A stretch of 7,762 bases of DNA from Bacteroidia bacterium (GTDB taxonomy: Bacteria; Bacteroidota; Bacteroidia; Flavobacteriales; Flavobacteriaceae). The stretch is from assembly GCA_018679315.1 (NCBI GenBank), contig JAHHLF010000359.1, positions 1 through 7,762 on the forward strand. Reading direction: 5' to 3'. Made by a program: the position numbers and the translations under genes. The notes under the pieces were generated by a model. That model was not told the origin of the DNA. It did not search any database and was given only the letters and a program-made list of their open reading frames with translations. Position 1 is the first letter of the stretch. Each line of letters starts with the position of its first letter. Below are positions 1-6,406 of the stretch, piece by piece.

Positions 1-435
1 ATATGCGGCCAATCCCGGAAATTTCGAACTGCCCTGCACACCCCCCATGGAACTGATGGTAACCACGTGAGCCGATTTCTTCATAAAAGGTATGAGTGCC
101 CGGGTGAGTTCAGCCAGGCCAAAAACATTTACAGCATAAACCTCCCGGAAGTCTTCCCAGTTTGTCTGAGCGAAGGGTTTATTAATGAGCTGGCCTGCGT
201 TATTGATCAAAATATCAAGATTGATGTTTTCCTCAGATATGACCGATGCGAATTTCTGGATGTCTGTGACTGAGCTAATATCAAAGGGAATGACTTTCAC
301 GCCTTTAAATCCAGCTTCTTCCAGTGGACGGATATTTCTGGAAAGGGCCCAAACCTTATCCCCGCGATCCGCAAATATCCGGCATAGTTCAAAGCCTATA
401 CCCCTGCTTGTTCCGGTTATGACAACATTTGCCAT
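1..435 (-). CDS. Short-chain dehydrogenase/reductase (SDR), C-terminus off the window
   Basis: NAD(P)-dependent oxidoreductase of the classical SDR superfamily; the substrate cannot be told. The first 145 residues are present. Visible motifs are the Rossmann nucleotide-binding TGTSRGIG at residues 7-14, the NNAG motif at 78-81, the catalytic-Ser strand ISSMGG at 127-132, and GLAAY ending exactly at the window edge, where Tyr145 is the expected catalytic Tyr of YxxxK. The spacing from Ser129 to Tyr145 is 16 residues, about three more than in many SDRs, so there is a small loop insertion. A typical family member has about 230-280 residues, so roughly 90-130 are missing. The start ATG overlaps the stop of the M28 peptidase gene by one base (TAATG), which implies translational coupling and membership of the pdh-M28 transcript. 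The family call is secure; a specific function would be a guess. Confidence 0.9.
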   Translation of the reverse strand, partial: MANVVITGTSRGIGFELCRIFADRGDKVWALSRNIRPLEEAGFKGVKVIPFDISSVTDIQKFASVISEENINLDILINNAGQLINKPFAQTNWEDFREVYAVNVFGLAELTRALIPFMKKSAHVVTISSMGGVQGSSKFPGLAAY

Positions 436-1472
436 TAGTTAGGTATTATTTCTTTTTCTGCTGCATTCGATATTCCTTCGACTACAGGAATAAGTCTGTT
501 GACAACTTCGGCCATATGGGCAAAATCCATGATCTGAGGTTCATCGTTCACGCCGTGGTAATGATCAAAATTCGTAAAATCGAATGTGCAATAGGTATGG
601 GATGGAACACCGAAAACTTCGTGGAAAGGATAGTTGTCGGAACGTTGAAATAAATTCATTTCCTGAGCTGTGGGCAGGAGTCCGATCAAATTCTCTCCGG
701 CGTGTGTATTGCTAATATCCGCTAGGTTGGATTTATCATAACCGGTGATATATAAAAAATAATCCTTGTCGACCATCGGGACACCTGTCATTTCAAAATT
801 GAGCATGGTGTAGAGGTTAAGGTTAGATTCCTTTAATTTTTTGGCCAGGTGCCATGATCCCATCAAGCCGCGTTCTTCTGCACTGAACAAGGCGAAGATC
901 AGGCTGCGCTTATTGGTTTTGGCATTTCCAAAGTAGCGAGCAAGTTCTAGAACCGTAGTAGTCCCTGATGCATTATCATTGGCGCCATTTGCTATTGCAT
1001 CGCCATTGGTCGAATTTACAATTCCAATATGGTCATAATGGGCCCCAATCAAAATAAACTCATCCTTTAGATCCGGATCATTACCCGGGACCCACCCAAC
1101 AACGTTATATGAGATAGGTTTAAAATCTGCCAGGGTATCCCGGTAAAATTCAAAATAGGGCTGTATATTATTGTCCTCAAAAGATTCTTCAATGAAGGTA
1201 GCGGCCTGTTCGATCCCATCGGATCCTGAATCCCGACCTTGTAATTCGTCAGAAGCAATATAATTCATCAACGCACTCATTCGAATTGCATTCGAGTAGA
1301 GGTTGACAGGCGGAAAAGTTGTATTATCTGAGGGATCGGTCTCCGGACTTTCAATACTTCCCTTTACGCCTTCAGGACCCTTTACAACGTCTTCTGGATT
1401 TGTTTCACGGACCCTGGTAGATCCACAGGCTAGAAGCGTGGCTGCAAGGCCGAGCATGACTATTTTTTTCAT
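435..1472 (-). CDS. M28 family metallopeptidase, predicted lipoprotein
   Basis: Predicted di-zinc aminopeptidase-type hydrolase of 345 residues. The N-terminus is a lipoprotein signal: MKK, a hydrophobic stretch, then lipobox LLAC with Cys16 as the lipidated residue. The residues after Cys16 (GSTRVR) lack the acidic cluster of Bacteroidota surface-export signals, so I infer the periplasmic side of the outer membrane. Residues 17-60 form a charged, Pro-rich linker. M28 signatures follow: AHYDH with His145 and Asp147; GANDNASG with bridging Asp166; SAEE with Glu199 as likely general base and Glu200 as ligand; NFEM with Glu227 at the position that is Asp in the Aeromonas aminopeptidase; and HYHGVND with His306 as last ligand. 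All metal positions are therefore filled. It starts 29 bases after pdhC and its TAA overlaps the next ATG. Bacteroidota carry many such M28 lipoproteins; whether this one trims peptides for nutrition or cell-wall turnover cannot be read from sequence. Confidence 0.93.
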   Translation of the reverse strand: MKKIVMLGLAATLLACGSTRVRETNPEDVVKGPEGVKGSIESPETDPSDNTTFPPVNLYSNAIRMSALMNYIASDELQGRDSGSDGIEQAATFIEESFEDNNIQPYFEFYRDTLADFKPISYNVVGWVPGNDPDLKDEFILIGAHYDHIGIVNSTNGDAIANGANDNASGTTTVLELARYFGNAKTNKRSLIFALFSAEERGLMGSWHLAKKLKESNLNLYTMLNFEMTGVPMVDKDYFLYITGYDKSNLADISNTHAGENLIGLLPTAQEMNLFQRSDNYPFHEVFGVPSHTYCTFDFTNFDHYHGVNDEPQIMDFAHMAEVVNRLIPVVEGISNAAEKEIIPN

Positions 1473-1501
1473 CTGATAAAATAAATATTAATAGCCGGGT
1501 A

Positions 1502-3193
1502 TTATGCCAGCATGGTTACCGGGTTCTCTATGAATGCCCTGAGGGTTTGCAGGAATTGTGCTCCTGTGGCCCCATCAACAGTCCTATGGTCACATGCTAA
1601 AGAGAGCTTCATCGTATTCCCAACAACAATGGCCCCGTCTTTCACAACCGGTTTCTCAACGATAGCCCCAACTGATAAGATCGCTGAATTGGGCTGATTG
1701 ATAATGGAGGTAAATTCAAGTATGCCAAACATTCCAAGATTGGACACCGTGAATGTACTGCCTTCCATTTCATCCGGCTTGATCTTTTTAGTTCTGGCTC
1801 TGCCTGCCAGGTCTTTTACAGCACTATTGATCTGCATCAAGCTCATCTGGTCGGCAAATTTCACTACCGGCACTACCAGGCCGTCATCAACAGCAACGGC
1901 AACACCTAAATGAATATGGTGATTGTATCTTGTCGTATCTCCTTTCCAGGTGGTATTTACCTGTGGGTGTTTCCTAAGAGCCAAAGCACATGCTTTTAAT
2001 ACCAGGTCATTAAAGGAGACCTTTGTATCCGGCAGATCATTTATCTTAACCCTTGAAGCTTTAGCCTGGGTCATATCCACTTCAATAGTAAGGTAATAAT
2101 GAGGCGCTGTGAATTTTGATTCAGACAAGCGTTTGGCGATTACCTTGCGCATCTGCGAATTTTTTACCTCTTCACTTCCTTCTTCTCCAACTGGCAAGGC
2201 AATAGGTTGAATCGCAGAACCAGCAATGCCTGTGTCTGGTGTTGTGGCAGCAGCTGTTGCAACCGGTGTGGGTGCAGGAGCTTCACTTTTGGCAGCAGGG
2301 CTAAAGTTTTCGATATCTCGCTTTACTATGCGGCCTTGTTCTCCCGTTCCTTTAACTTCTGTTAAAGATATACCTCGGTCTGCAGCCATCTTTTTTGCGA
2401 GCGGAGAAGCAAAGATCCGCCCGTTAGAAGCAGGTGTTTCTTTTATTGCACTTACCTCCTCAACAGGGGTATGAACAGTTTCTTCTTTGGGTGTTTCTGC
2501 TGCGGTCGTTTTGGATTGTGCTCCGGATGCCAGTATAGCTTCCACATCCGTTCCGGCCGGACCGATAACAGCCAATACTTCATCCACGGGTGCCGTTTGC
2601 CCTTCCTGGATCCCAATATGTAATAAGGTCCCCGAGTAGAAGGACTCAAATTCCATGGTAGCCTTATCTGTTTCTATTTCAGCCAGGATATCTCCTTCTT
2701 CTACGAGATCCCCTTCTTGTTTTAGCCAGGAAGCCACAGTACCTTCTTCCATTGTATCACTAAGCCTGGGCATAGTGATGATCTCTACCCCTTCAGGTAT
2801 TTCAGTGACAGGAGCAACTGTCTTAACTTCTTCAACAGCTTCTTTAACTTCTTCAGGCGCTTCTGTTTTCTCTTCAGAGGCTACTTCTGCATTGGATTCG
2901 GTCTCGGTTCCATTGGTAGCAGCACCTCCTGAAAGCAGCGAGCTAATATCCTCTCCATCTTCTCCGATTATGGCGAGGAGCGCATCAACCGGGGCACCTT
3001 CCCCTTCAGCAATACCTATATGTAATAAGGTGCCTTCATGGAAGGATTCGAATTCCATTGTGGCCTTATCTGTTTCGATCTCAGCCAGAATATCGCCTTC
3101 CTCTATCGTATCCCCAACTTGCTTTAGCCATTTAGCCACGGTACCTTCTTCCATGGTGTCACTAAGCCTGGGCATGGTGATTATTTCGGCCAT
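1502..3193 (-). CDS. pdhC: Pyruvate dehydrogenase complex E2, dihydrolipoamide acetyltransferase
   Basis: Core of the cytoplasmic pyruvate dehydrogenase complex. It transfers the acetyl group from E1 through lipoyl-lysine to CoA. The 563 residues show, in order: lipoyl domain 1 (about 2-83) with ETDKATM and lipoyl Lys43; an acidic Glu/Val/Ala-rich linker (about 95-135); lipoyl domain 2 (about 136-217) with the same motif and Lys177; a second linker; the peripheral subunit-binding domain (about 259-295, RIFASPLAKKMA to GRIVKRDIE); an Ala/Pro-rich linker (296-325); and the catalytic domain (about 340-563) with DHRTVDG, where His536 is the active-site base and Asp540 its partner. The two lipoyl domains are near copies. 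The pairing with pdhA and the PDH-type catalytic domain favour pyruvate over 2-oxoglutarate as pathway. It starts 4 bases after the pdhA stop, so the two are co-transcribed. No clear Shine-Dalgarno precedes it. Confidence 0.97.
   Translation of the reverse strand: MAEIITMPRLSDTMEEGTVAKWLKQVGDTIEEGDILAEIETDKATMEFESFHEGTLLHIGIAEGEGAPVDALLAIIGEDGEDISSLLSGGAATNGTETESNAEVASEEKTEAPEEVKEAVEEVKTVAPVTEIPEGVEIITMPRLSDTMEEGTVASWLKQEGDLVEEGDILAEIETDKATMEFESFYSGTLLHIGIQEGQTAPVDEVLAVIGPAGTDVEAILASGAQSKTTAAETPKEETVHTPVEEVSAIKETPASNGRIFASPLAKKMAADRGISLTEVKGTGEQGRIVKRDIENFSPAAKSEAPAPTPVATAAATTPDTGIAGSAIQPIALPVGEEGSEEVKNSQMRKVIAKRLSESKFTAPHYYLTIEVDMTQAKASRVKINDLPDTKVSFNDLVLKACALALRKHPQVNTTWKGDTTRYNHHIHLGVAVAVDDGLVVPVVKFADQMSLMQINSAVKDLAGRARTKKIKPDEMEGSTFTVSNLGMFGILEFTSIINQPNSAILSVGAIVEKPVVKDGAIVVGNTMKLSLACDHRTVDGATGAQFLQTLRAFIENPVTMLA
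2552..3190 (-). repeat. Internal direct repeat encoding two lipoyl domains
   Basis: Two imperfect direct copies of about 235 bases inside pdhC, at about 2954-3190 and 2552-2788, with a period of 402 bases (Lys43 to Lys177). Both encode IITMPRLSDTMEEGTVA followed by WLKQ, EEGDILAEIETDKATMEFESF and GTLLHIG. At DNA level many differences fall in third codon positions, with short identical runs such as the 16 bases encoding the PRLSD region. This indicates an old duplication held by selection on the protein, possibly with occasional gene conversion, rather than a recent event. Confidence 0.85.
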
Positions 3194-3197
3194 ATTC

Positions 3198-4196
3198 TTA
3201 TAATTTATGTGCTAAAAATGGATATCCTTTTTCTTCGTACACCATATCGTACATCTGATCTACAGGGGGATAATCAGAATTTTCGGCATATTCCTCACAT
3301 TCTTTTACCCTTTCTTTTACCCGTGCATCAATTTTGGCGATCTCCTCTTCAGTAGCATACTTCTTTTCCAGTATGACTTCTTTTACCTGGGTGATCGGAT
3401 CTATCTTTTTGTATTCCTCTACTTCGTCCTTGGTTCTGTAGTGCTGGGCATCTGACATGGAATGGCCTCTGTAGCGGTAAGTCTTCAATTCTAAGAATGT
3501 TGGACCACCGCCGTTTCTGGCACGTTCAATCGCCTTACTCATTTCTTCTGCAACAGTAACCGGATCCATACCATCAACAGGCCCACAGGGCATTTCATAT
3601 CCCAAACCTAATTTCCAGATCTCCGTAGAATAAGAAGTTCGTTCTACAGAGGTTCCCATGGCATATCCATTATTCTCGCATATGAATACAACAGGAAGTT
3701 GCCAGAGCATGGCCAGGTTAAAAGATTCGTGAAGCGATCCTTGCCTGACAGCACCGTCACCCATATAGCACAAAGTGACCGCATCCCGTTTAAAATATTT
3801 ATCCGCAAAAGCCAATCCGGCACCTAGAGGGATCTGCCCTCCTACGATACCGTGTCCGCCATAAAAACGGTGCTCTTTTGAGAAAATATGCATGGAACCG
3901 CCCATTCCCTGGGATGTTCCTGTGACTTTTCCATAGAGCTCCGCCATTACTTTTCTTGGATCTACGCCCATACCTATTGGTTGAACATGGTTCCTATAAG
4001 CCGTTATCATGCGATCCTTAGACAGGTCCATAGCATGCAGGGCGCCGGCCAATACGGCTTCCTGTCCATTGTAAAGGTGGAGGAACCCACGAACTTTTTG
4101 CTGAATATAAACTGCGGCGAGTTTGTCTTCAAACTTGCGCCAGAAGAACATATCCTCATACCATTTCAGATATACTTCTTTTGTTACTTTTTTCAT
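3198..4196 (-). CDS. pdhA: Pyruvate dehydrogenase E1 component, alpha subunit
   Basis: Thiamine-diphosphate-dependent subunit that, with E1 beta, decarboxylates pyruvate and reductively acetylates the E2 lipoyl group. The length of 332 residues fits the alpha subunit of heterotetrameric E1. The TPP/Mg2+ motif starts at Gly146-Asp147-Gly148 and ends at Asn175-Asn176 (MGDGAVRQGS to CENNG). The YRYRGHSMSD loop at 240-249 carries the conserved His245 and a serine (246) at the place of the regulatory phosphorylation site of mitochondrial E1 alpha; no kinase is in sight, so regulation is not implied. The family-typical GMGGSMH (97-103) and FYGGHGIVG (111-119) stretches are present. It is the first gene of a tight run with pdhC. 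E1 beta (pdhB) is not adjacent, so it must be elsewhere. The start ATG is entered by a 10-base tandem repeat. Assignment to pyruvate rather than branched-chain 2-oxoacids rests on overall similarity and on pdhC. Confidence 0.96.
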   Translation of the reverse strand: MKKVTKEVYLKWYEDMFFWRKFEDKLAAVYIQQKVRGFLHLYNGQEAVLAGALHAMDLSKDRMITAYRNHVQPIGMGVDPRKVMAELYGKVTGTSQGMGGSMHIFSKEHRFYGGHGIVGGQIPLGAGLAFADKYFKRDAVTLCYMGDGAVRQGSLHESFNLAMLWQLPVVFICENNGYAMGTSVERTSYSTEIWKLGLGYEMPCGPVDGMDPVTVAEEMSKAIERARNGGGPTFLELKTYRYRGHSMSDAQHYRTKDEVEEYKKIDPITQVKEVILEKKYATEEEIAKIDARVKERVKECEEYAENSDYPPVDQMYDMVYEEKGYPFLAHKL

Positions 4197-4220
4197 TGAA
4201 TGATTCTCGGTTGAATGATT
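4196..4220 (-). repeat. Tandem 10-base direct repeat abutting the pdhA start codon
   Basis: Read on the coding strand, AATCATTCAA occurs twice (4220-4211 and 4205-4196), separated by CCGAG, a period of 15 bases. The last A of the second copy is the A of the pdhA ATG. The repeat is perfect. There is no Shine-Dalgarno sequence in it. It would lie in the 5' leader of the pdh transcript if the promoter is upstream; its role is unknown. Confidence 0.8.
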
Positions 4221-4273
4221 AGTCTACCCATTCAAAATATGTCAGCCCTCTGCTCAGGACAAACCATGAAAAA

Positions 4274-4281
4274 CAAAAATA
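4274..4281 (-). promoter_or_regulatory. Candidate Bacteroidota -7 promoter element for pdhA
   Basis: On the minus strand this reads TATTTTTG, an exact match to the Bacteroidota -7 consensus TAnnTTTG. It would give a leader of roughly 70 bases for pdhA. No TTTG or TTG is present 17-23 bases upstream, where the -33 element should lie, and the region is A/T-rich, so a chance match is quite possible. Confidence 0.35.
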
Positions 4282-4353
4282 AACATTAAATCTAGAGTGA
4301 AAAATAAAAGGGATAAAAGCCGATCTCCGGTAAGTGTCCTGACTACATTTAAT

Positions 4354-4851
4354 TTACTGAGAATTCAACTGCGAGCTATTAAATCCTAACGGTAAAAGAT
4401 CTGAGATAGCATTAATAATATAGACCGGTCCCAGGCTACCTCGCAAGATAACTCGTATAGGTTTTCCTTGCTTATGTTCATACTCGTAAATAGACTGGCG
4501 ACAATTACCACAAGGTGCAGCCGGCTCTTTGGAGGGCTCCTCATCAGAACCTGCACTTATGGCAAGACTAAGGATAGGTACCCCTGGAAATCTGGCTCCG
4601 GCCTGAAAAACAGCCACTCGCTCGGCGCATAGGCCAGAAGGAAAGGAGGCGTTTTCCTGATTGCTTCCCAATACGATCTCACCATTATCCAATAGAGCCG
4701 CAGCGCCAACCTTAAAGTTTGAATAAGGGGCGTACGCATTTTCCCTGGCCGCAATGGCCTTTTCGAGCAAAAGCTGATCTTGACGGGTTAATTCGTTTAA
4801 GCCTTCAAAAACCTTGACAGTTACATTATAATGCTGCTCTTTCATGGGCAT
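4354..4851 (-). CDS. cdd: Cytidine deaminase
   Basis: Hydrolytic deamination of cytidine and deoxycytidine to uridine and deoxyuridine in cytoplasmic pyrimidine salvage. The zinc-site motifs are complete: GLCAERVA with zinc ligand Cys75 and catalytic proton-shuttle Glu77, and PCGNCRQ with ligands Cys114 and Cys117. NQEN at 64-67 matches the nucleoside-ribose contact motif, and YSNFKVGAAA at 43-52 is typical. At 165 residues it belongs to the short, homotetrameric class (Bacillus type, about 130-140) rather than the 294-residue E. coli dimer; the extra length is an N-terminal extension of about 20 residues and a short tail. A second ATG two codons downstream (Met3) is an equally plausible start. 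It follows porV on the same strand but is separated from it by a terminator, and from pdhA by 157 bases. Confidence 0.96.
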   Translation of the reverse strand: MPMKEQHYNVTVKVFEGLNELTRQDQLLLEKAIAARENAYAPYSNFKVGAAALLDNGEIVLGSNQENASFPSGLCAERVAVFQAGARFPGVPILSLAISAGSDEEPSKEPAAPCGNCRQSIYEYEHKQGKPIRVILRGSLGPVYIINAISDLLPLGFNSSQLNSQ

Positions 4852-4873
4852 ACTTTTCGTAAAGGAAAGATAT

Positions 4874-4898
4874 AAAAAAACCCGCCGTAAGGCAGGTT
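4874..4898 (-). terminator. Rho-independent terminator after porV
   Basis: In the minus-strand RNA an 8-bp stem AACCTGCC / GGCGGGTT (one G-U pair) closes a UUAC loop and runs directly into a T tract. It begins 21 bases after the porV stop codon. On the plus strand the same pair is C-A, so the structure is oriented for the minus strand. The U tract ends only 22 bases before the cdd start codon. Confidence 0.8.
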
Positions 4899-4919
4899 CT
4901 TTTTGTGTGCTTTATATTT

Positions 4920-6077
4920 TTAGTCATTCACGAATTCCTGACCCAAATTAAAGGTCACTGAAAATCGCAATGTGTTTTCTAATGGATTACGAACCTGAGA
5001 CGTAGAGAAGAGGTATGATAAATCTACCTGCGCAGATTTAAATTTAAATCCGGCGCCCAGGGTTAAAAACTTTCTGGATCCTTTTTCTTCACTTTCGTTA
5101 AAAAGTCCTGTACGAACCATAAAGGCATCCTGATATTTATATTCTGCACCCAATCCCCAGGTAAATTCCTTTAATTCTTCACTAAATCCATCTGGAGCAT
5201 CTCCGAATGATTTGAATAAACCATCGAAGAAGGTAATATCCTGGTATTGGTCGTTGTCTTCAGAATCCACATCACCGTCACCGTCAAAGTCCTGGGGTGT
5301 CGGCACCAATAACTTATTGAATTCCGTATGCAGGCCGAGTACATTGTCTGCGTCAAAAATAAAATCAAATCCGGCGCCAAATTTTAAATTTGTCGGCAGG
5401 AAGTTTTCCTGTCCGCCTTCATCATATTTTATCTTTCCACCTAAGTTAGACAGGTTAAAACCAAGTCTCCATCTACCGTCAAAACTGTTATAAGCAATTT
5501 CATTAGAACGGTAAAAACCGGCTACATCTACAGCCAGGGAGTTGGCCGCCTGCGAATCCACGTCTCCGGTTTCCGGCAGTTTTAGATTGGAACTAATAAA
5601 TCGCGCTCCGACGGCCATTGAGAATGTCGGACTCAATTTTAAAGAGTAAGAACCATCTAAAGCCAATTCATTGGGCTTAGCCAGGGTTCCCGGATCATTT
5701 GCAAATTGTCTTAATTCTATTTCACCTAATGTAAAATAACGAAGACTTACGGCAAAAGCACTACGATCATTGATCTTGCTATAAAAATTACCGTTGAGCA
5801 AAGAAATATCTGTGATTATACTTTCCAAATAGGGAGTATAGCTTAATCCAATACCCATTTTTCGCTCTGCAAAGGCAAATTTCGCTGGGTTCCATTGTTG
5901 TGAAAAGGCGTCTACAGAAGTCGCAACTCCCATATCGCCCATTCCGGCAGCTCTCGCGTCTGCGGCAATTGTCAAAAATGGAACGGCTGTTGTGATAACC
6001 CGATCTTCTTGTGAATACGATACAAAGAGCGTAAGAAGGGCAGGGATTAGCAGTAGTTTTTTCATTTTCTTCTTCAA
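4920..6077 (-). CDS. porV: Type IX secretion system outer membrane protein PorV
   Basis: Outer-membrane beta-barrel of the FadL-like PorV family (PG27/LptO in Porphyromonas). In the T9SS it binds the SprA translocon and shuttles cargo carrying C-terminal signals. There are 385 residues. The signal peptide is MKKKMKKLLLIPALLTLFVS, with likely cleavage after YSQ (about residue 23). The mature N-terminus ITTAVPFLTIAADARAAGMG and DAFSQQWNPAKFAF (56-69) is the family hallmark. The rest alternates short amphipathic strands with loops, ending in a strand close to the C-terminus (LRFSVTFNLGQEF). Residues 263-274 (DFDGDGDVDSED) form a dockerin/EF-hand-like acidic loop. Met5 is an alternative start, but Met1 gives the longer basic n-region. 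It is divergent from gldJ and closed by its own terminator. porU, which I recall beside porV in Flavobacterium, is not here. Confidence 0.95.
   Translation of the reverse strand: MKKKMKKLLLIPALLTLFVSYSQEDRVITTAVPFLTIAADARAAGMGDMGVATSVDAFSQQWNPAKFAFAERKMGIGLSYTPYLESIITDISLLNGNFYSKINDRSAFAVSLRYFTLGEIELRQFANDPGTLAKPNELALDGSYSLKLSPTFSMAVGARFISSNLKLPETGDVDSQAANSLAVDVAGFYRSNEIAYNSFDGRWRLGFNLSNLGGKIKYDEGGQENFLPTNLKFGAGFDFIFDADNVLGLHTEFNKLLVPTPQDFDGDGDVDSEDNDQYQDITFFDGLFKSFGDAPDGFSEELKEFTWGLGAEYKYQDAFMVRTGLFNESEEKGSRKFLTLGAGFKFKSAQVDLSYLFSTSQVRNPLENTLRFSVTFNLGQEFVND
5256..5291 (-). other. Dockerin-like Ca2+-binding loop in PorV
   Basis: Residues 263-274 read DFDGDGDVDSED. Aligned to the 12-residue dockerin EF-hand loop, Asp263, Asp265, Asp267, Asp271 and Asp274 fill positions 1, 3, 5, 9 and 12, with glycines at positions 4 and 6. 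It lies between two predicted strands, probably in an extracellular loop. Calcium binding is inferred from the pattern only. Confidence 0.6.
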
Positions 6078-6143
6078 ATTTTTAGTTGGATTAATCCGTC
6101 ATTATACAAGGCTATTTATTTCGCCTTTTTCAGACATATTACT

Positions 6144-6160
6144 TGAAAACGAGGTTTTCA
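6144..6160. promoter_or_regulatory. Perfect inverted repeat upstream of porV
   Basis: TGAAAAC and GTTTTCA, 7 bases each, are separated by GAG. The element is centred about 75 bases upstream of the porV start. It could be a dimeric regulator's operator or a small hairpin in the porV leader; there is no U tract directly after it in either direction. Confidence 0.4.
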
Positions 6161-6361
6161 TCATATTCTTATGCAAAGGACCAATTTTTTTATGCTTTCT
6201 CCATATTAGGGTGCAAGAATAACCTCATTTATAGATATAAATTAGACCGGATTTCAGAGCAAAGTACTGAATTTTAGGTCGATTTTGTTCAAAAAGTCGG
6301 GGAACGTATCATACTACAAGTCGAAATGTCTCGTTATCTAAGAAATGATGGGGAAAGTAGG

Positions 6362-6380
6362 TGAGTTTTAAACCAACTCA
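6362..6380. promoter_or_regulatory. Inverted repeat TGAGTT-N7-AACTCA in the porV/gldJ gap
   Basis: Perfect 6-base arms (6362-6367 and 6375-6380) with a 7-base spacer, about 190 bases upstream of gldJ. The geometry suits a helix-turn-helix dimer, but arms this short arise by chance fairly often. Confidence 0.3.
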
Positions 6381-6406
6381 AAATATTTTTTCCATCACAA
6401 AATATT
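6379..6406. repeat. Direct repeat CAAAATATT, period 19
   Basis: Two perfect 9-base copies (6379-6387 and 6398-6406), the first overlapping the end of the TGAGTT/AACTCA inverted repeat. Low complexity makes chance occurrence possible. Confidence 0.4.

Noticed and set aside
67..442. Plus-strand frames opposite the SDR gene
   Set aside because: The minus strand encodes a clear SDR with intact motifs across the whole interval; the plus-strand frames are shadows.
2655..3203. 182-codon open frame on the plus strand opposite pdhC
   Set aside because: It is antisense to the lipoyl-domain coding region; the Ser/Pro-rich translation is a by-product of the Glu/Ala-rich E2 codons and has no recognisable domain or start context.
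4310..4335. Possible terminator after cdd (CCG-GAGAT-CGG then CTTTTAT on the minus strand)
   Set aside because: The stem is only 3 bp and the T run is interrupted; too weak to call.
5992..6222. 76-codon plus-strand frame reaching into the porV/gldJ gap
   Set aside because: It is half antisense to the porV signal peptide, the rest is A/T-rich with Phe/Ile runs, and there is no homology I recognise.
6280..6299. Imperfect hairpin CGATTTT/AAAAGTCG in the intergenic region
   Set aside because: A/T-rich stem with a wobble pair, no T tract and no link to a gene end; expected by chance in such sequence.
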